64,000 nt of DNA from Hygrophila difformis (lineage: Eukaryota > Streptophyta > Magnoliopsida > Lamiales > Acanthaceae): assembly GCA_030278955.1 (NCBI GenBank), contig JAOANR010000009.1, forward strand, positions 40,510,945 to 40,574,944, written 5' to 3'. The position numbers were made by a program, and so were the translations under genes. The notes under the pieces were generated by a model. It was not told where the DNA came from. It saw only the letters and a list, made by a program, of their open reading frames with translations, and made no database searches. Shown one piece after another: positions 59,200 through 64,000 of the stretch; the first letter of the stretch is position 1; each line of letters opens with the position of its first letter.

Positions 59200-60606
59200 G
59201 AAATGGTCTCTGTTGACCTGTCAGAGATGTCATATAACTTTTCTACCCGCCGCTTTATGGACGTCAGTTTTTTAACCGAAAAGACCAAAAAGCCTTGAAC
59301 CGGACGCTTGACTCGGACCGGACCAAACAAAAAGAACGGACCAAAGCTTTAATTACTAAACATGATTAGAGTGAAGGACTTGGTCCGGACTAACCACTTG
59401 GTCCGCACAATAATATAAGCGGACCAAGTTAGGGTTTAGGGTTTAGGCGGACCAAGCTAGGGTTTAGGGTTTTTCCGTTTTTTTTTTTCAGTTTCTCCTT
59501 TTTTTTTCATTTTCTTTGTTTTTTTCTTTTTTTTTCTTTATTTTTATCTTTTGTTTATTTTAATTTTTTCTTTCTTTTAATTTTTGTTTATTTTAATTTT
59601 TTTCTTTCTTTTAATTTTTTCCCTTATTTTTCCTTTCCCTTAATTTTTTTTAATTTTTTTCCTTTCTTTTCATTTTTTATCTTTTTTTTCTTTTTTTTTA
59701 TCATTTCATTTTCATTTATCTTTTGTTTTTTCTTGTAATTTTTTTCTTTTTTTTCTTTTATTTTTTATTTTCTTCATTTTCTTCTTGTTAATTTTTCTTT
59801 TTTTTTTAATTTTTCTTTCATTTTCTTTTTTCCTTATTTTTCCTTTTCTTTCATTTTTTCCTTTCTTTTCATTTTTTCTCTTTCTTTTCCTTTTGTTTTT
59901 TTCGCAAATTTTTTCTTTTTTCTTCTTTTCTTTTTTTCCTTATTTTTTTGTTTTCTTCATTTTCTTCTTGTTTATTTTTTTCTTTCATTTTCTTTTTTCC
60001 CTTTTCTCTTCTTTTCTTTTCTCTATCTTTTCTTTTCTTTCCTTATTTTAATTAACTTTTAATTTAGTAGTGAATATTATTGCTTTGTAAATTGATTAGT
60101 ATAATTGAATAAATTATATTACAAAATTATTATTATAATAGTAAATAAAAAACACTTATTATTCTGCTTTTGAAACCAGCATACGGATCCGTTATAATGC
60201 ATTGCATTGTATAAAAACCCCATCATTGATTACTTTTTGGAAATGGAACATATATAATAAGCCTTCTTCACAGCATATCCAGCGAATAAGTCTCTGTCCT
60301 AAATGCAATATAATGAAAGAATACATTGCCGAATCCTCATATTCCCCCCACATATTGATGAATGTTTCAAAAAATAAACTATATTTAAAGAACCTGTTGT
60401 GCAGCGCGGCTTCTGTTATAAGATGCCGAATCTTTTTATTCTCACGTAGAAGATGCTTCAAACAGTACTTCATTTATAGTTGCTTCCGAAGTCTTATTCG
60501 AATCGAAAATTAACGGTAGCGGTTGATCACGGAAACTTAACATATTCTCATTCCCAAAAAATAGGCATGATATTCATAATGAACCTACACTTACACAAGC
60601 AAACCA

Positions 60607-60674
<68 letters not shown>

Positions 60675-60828
60675 AATCAATCAATCAATCAATAAATAAA
60701 GAAATTGAATTACCTTTGCCGATTTCTCTCATTCCCCATCAAGTTGGAAATTAACCTACAGCTGGATAATAATAATATTAATAATAATAATAATGAATAA
60801 TGAATAATAATAATAATAATACAACAAG

Positions 60829-60902
<74 letters not shown>

Positions 60903-61177
60903 CAACCTCACGGCGCTGAGTTGATATTGTGATGAATCCGCTACTAGCCTTTTTCCTCTGGCATCTCGCATTGTCCACTAAAAGGCGTCATGTAACAGAA
61001 CCACTCTGCAGGTAAATTCCTACTGTCGATGTTGCTGCTCAATTTCATCAACTCTCTTCATTTGTCACATTGCACCCACTCACGATCTGTAAAATTACCT
61101 CTAGTGAATCATTGTTGGAAATTCCTCATATGATTGGGGACTGTAGTGTGCACAAAATTATATTAAATAAGCAGCGA

Positions 61178-61264
<87 letters not shown>

Positions 61265-61480
61265 CAGTTAAGAAACTACCTGCCACCTGCAATATTTCCT
61301 CCAAGTCTTGTGCAGGAGACATTGGTGGAATATGGTAGAAAATATATCTTCGCAGTGAGTACTAGCTGCTGGTACCGCACTAGCTGTACTTTGTTCATTT
61401 TATTATACTTTGCCAATTACTCTAATTCTCCATAAAGTTGGAAATTAACCTACAGTTGGACAACCGAAAATTCATGAATA

Positions 61481-61542
<62 letters not shown>

Positions 61543-62780
61543 AATAAGAACAATAATAATGATAATAATAATAATAAAGATAATCAACATCGTTGTATGG
61601 TTGGACACCATGCTTCATTATGTTCCGACTTGCATTTATTCTCCCTATGTTCAACCTCTCTCAGCATCCCTCCAAAAAGATTGGCTTATTTATGACCCTG
61701 CTCAAATTTATTCTCTCTATGTTCAACCTCTCTCAACCTCTCTCAGTCTCCCTCCAAAGATTGGCTTAATACTCCCTCTTTCATTCTTCGCAAAGGTTGA
61801 GCGATGCCAAAAGCTACCGACGGAGCACAACTTGTCGGGAGTGGTGGTGGAGCAGAGATATGATAATTGCCGATTCCTCGCATTCCTTGCTAGTATAATT
61901 ACTTTTGTAACCCTATAGGGGGAACATTAATTTTATAAGCAATATTAGTAATTCCCCAGTTATTTATTAAGTATATATTTATAATAATACAAATATTATT
62001 AATAGTAATAATAAGTGTATTAATCATAATAATTAAATAATATTATAAGTAAAAGCATAAGTGTATCAACAAGCGAACGATACCATCTGTAATAATACTA
62101 AAAATAATAAAAATAACATTCCGGACCTTCCACGGGGAAATTGCCGACTTTCATATTTCCTCCATCCAGTCCGTTTGTTTGAGTCGTTGATGGGATCTGC
62201 AAATTCGAAACTTCACAAACAGAAAGGAACGATGACCTTCAACATACCGACCTACAGTTAAACATTGAGATATATAAGAATGCCAACAGTGTGAATAATA
62301 GTTGCAATAATAATAACAATAATAAACGTAATAAAAATAATAAAATAACCACAACAATAACGTCTTTTGTGATTTAAATGTAAATAGCTTTTTAAATTTA
62401 ACCTGAAGTTGCATACGGCAGAAGACTGCAGAATTTTCTCATTCTCACGTAGCTGATGCTTCAAGCCTTGAGCTTGTAGCATTGTGCTTCATGCATGCCC
62501 AATGTTCAACTCTTCCGCCTTAAAATAACTGGCCGGAGAGATTGGTGGTATGCCACCATCAAAACATTCATCATGATGTAGTGATGGTGCTTCTGAATGT
62601 TGTCATTACCAATGCCGCTCATGTCCAAATGTTGTATTTCGATAATACCTACAGGAAGTATTAATAACGGCGAATAAATACTTATAATATATAGAATAAA
62701 TTATTATAATAAATTAATAGAATGCAGCAATAAATTATTATAATTTAAATTATTATAATAAATTAAGAGAATAAATTATA
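59200..62780 (+). repeat. GGCCCGG-family repeat, copy B
   Basis: Repeats the layout of copy A: CTGTCAG box, CTTTTCTACCCGCCGC, degenerate TTGGTCCGGAC motifs, AGGGTTTAGGGTTT (59425-59475), T/C tract (59485-60050), then AGTGAATATTATT.., TGCAATATAATGAAAG and TTAACGG.AGCGG. The later half is a loose array in which CCGATTTCTC.CATTCC and GTTGGAAATTAACCTACAG recur (60720, 61415, 61860), interleaved with (AAT)n at 60611-60666, 60831-60901, 61179-61262 and 61481-61541. No intact gene. Short LRENEK/LRENKK-coding pieces occur on minus near 60430 and 62440. Confidence 0.7.
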
Positions 62781-62782
62781 AA

Positions 62783-64000
62783 TGTAATACCCCAGATTTT
62801 TATCAACGCCCAAAGGAATAAAAATTTATTCCGATCAATGTTGAAATATTTCCGAGAAGAAGAAAATAATTTATCACGATAAATTATTGCTCGGAAATGA
62901 AACGCCGATAGATTTAAATTCAAAATGGAATAAAAGAGGGAAAGGAAGCCCGAAGACATTCCATGAATTGAGTCAAGATAATTGGAATTAAATTTAATAA
63001 GGAAAAGAATTTTAATTCCAAGAACTCGTGAAGTCGGAAGAAATTTAATAAAACAAGTTATTGCACGGGAATCAAAAGACGACAAATTGGAAGACGACGA
63101 ACCCGATACCGACGGACTTAAAATCTCAAATATGAAATTCATTTGAGTCAAGATAAACTTAAGATAAGAATTTATGACCCGAGAATGACCCGAAAAATCG
63201 AGCCCGAAAACGTAGGAGGATAGAAGTCCGAAAGAGAGGAGGAAAAGCACGACGGATCGCACGACCCCGCCCGGACCGAAGTCCAGGCGTGTTTGGCGCG
63301 CACCCGGCGCGCTATTTAGTGGAAAACCGCGCCGCCACCGCGCCGCGGTGACAGCAGCCACACTTTGTCGCGTTTTGCGACTTTCTTGCCATATTCCTTG
63401 GCCCCAACGTGAGAATCTTGCTTGATCACGGGGGAGGCATCTTTTGGACGTTATTAGGTGTCCCTAACACCTCATTTCAGTCATCAACACCCCAAGGTTT
63501 CATCCAAAACACTCCCAAAACTCTCCCTAAGCCAAACACCTTTCCGGCGAACTTCCGGCGAACTTCCGGCAACCAAATCCTACCAAGGAAGTGTGTAGAT
63601 CAAGGATTGCAGGCTTTGGATTGTTGGTAAGATGTTATTCAAGTTTCCATATGGTTTTAAGATCATAAACATCATCCTAACTTACGAATCTTCGTATTCA
63701 AACACAAATCGGAGCCAAGGGAAGAATAAATCGGGTGGAAGAGATTCGTTCGTGACATCCCGTGGATTCCGGACGACCCCGTGACTTCCTAAACATCATC
63801 CCCACTGTAAGTTAACCTTACTATGGTTTTGGGTGACTTAAAATGCAACCAAACATAGAGATTCAACTCAAGAAAATTAATAAAAATCTGTCAACAAGAG
63901 AAACCCTCAACGCAGCGTTTTCGTATGAATTTTTCAAACCCCTAAAGCTGCTCAAACAAGAAAACTCAAAACATGAAAAGTGTTGCTAAGGCTTTGGTCT
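62783..64000 (+). repeat. Start of another Tekay-like LTR (runs off the window)
   Basis: Starts TGTAATACCCC. 63655-64000 is nearly the same as 55797-56136 of the solo LTR. A GCGCGC-rich cluster at 63293-63350 recalls the clusters in the other Tekay LTRs. The minus-strand frame at 62753-63361 is not supported as a gene. Confidence 0.85.

Noticed and set aside
59425..59480. Possible interstitial telomere
   Set aside because: Only a few separated AGGGTTT units, no array; it fits a telo-box-like motif better.
61070..61435. Poly-asparagine frame and similar ones at 39153-39437, 60480-60671 and 60756-60978
   Set aside because: They are translations of (AAT)n microsatellites.
62753..63361. 202-residue frame on minus
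   Set aside because: Antisense to the start of an LTR and crossing its border; no domain seen.

Overview
This window is plant nuclear DNA, probably from a dicot. The evidence is a spliceosomal euAP2 transcription-factor gene with a miR172 site, Ty3/gypsy Tekay (Del) chromoviruses with tRNA-iMet primer sites, Stowaway-, MULE- and hAT-like MITEs, Helitron remnants and long (AAT)n microsatellites. I cannot name the species. There are no bacterial-style operons, rRNA genes, tRNA genes or CRISPR arrays. Only one host gene is convincing; the rest is layered transposable elements.

Layout. 1-7750: Tekay element 1 (minus strand, its 3' LTR cut by the window edge). 7751-10989: AT-rich DNA with a hAT-like MITE, a Helitron-type 3' end and Stowaway-like MITEs. 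10990-31096: Tekay element 3 (minus, TSD TATAC) with an intact 1565-codon gag-pol. Its 3' LTR is split by Tekay element 2 (11905-21089, TSD ATATT). 31097-32690: nested MITEs. 32890-35420: copy A of an unusual repeat family that combines TTGGCCCGG motifs, telo-box-like motifs, a long pyrimidine tract and (AAT)n. 36022-37176: composite inverted repeat. 37385-39062: foldback/Pack-MULE-like element with promoter/5'UTR-like cargo. 40424-41055: inverted partial copy C of the GGCCCGG family. 41261-42309: MULE-type MITE with another element nested at its centre. 42595-45105: ten-exon AP2/TOE-type gene on the minus strand. 46860-50810: decayed Tat-lineage Ty3/gypsy. 52560-58916: broken, partly duplicated Helitron helicase interrupted by a 4.7-kb solo LTR (TSD ATGGA). 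59200-62780: copy B of the GGCCCGG family. 62783-64000: start of another LTR related to the solo LTR.

Most notable biology. Elements 1 and 2 belong to one subfamily that has lost the whole reverse-transcriptase domain. Both also carry a 90/91-bp segment with splice signals exactly between gag and protease; only its removal as an intron would fuse gag to pol. Their LTR pairs are nearly identical, so they transposed recently despite lacking RT and carrying nonsense mutations (and, in element 2, a changed integrase catalytic glutamate). This implies mobilisation in trans, for which an element like the intact element 3 is a candidate helper. A small hairpin beside the polypurine tract keeps its AGGA loop while its stem covaries between the two subfamilies.

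The AP2 gene should act as a miR172-controlled repressor of flowering or phase-change genes. Nothing else in the window appears to work with it.
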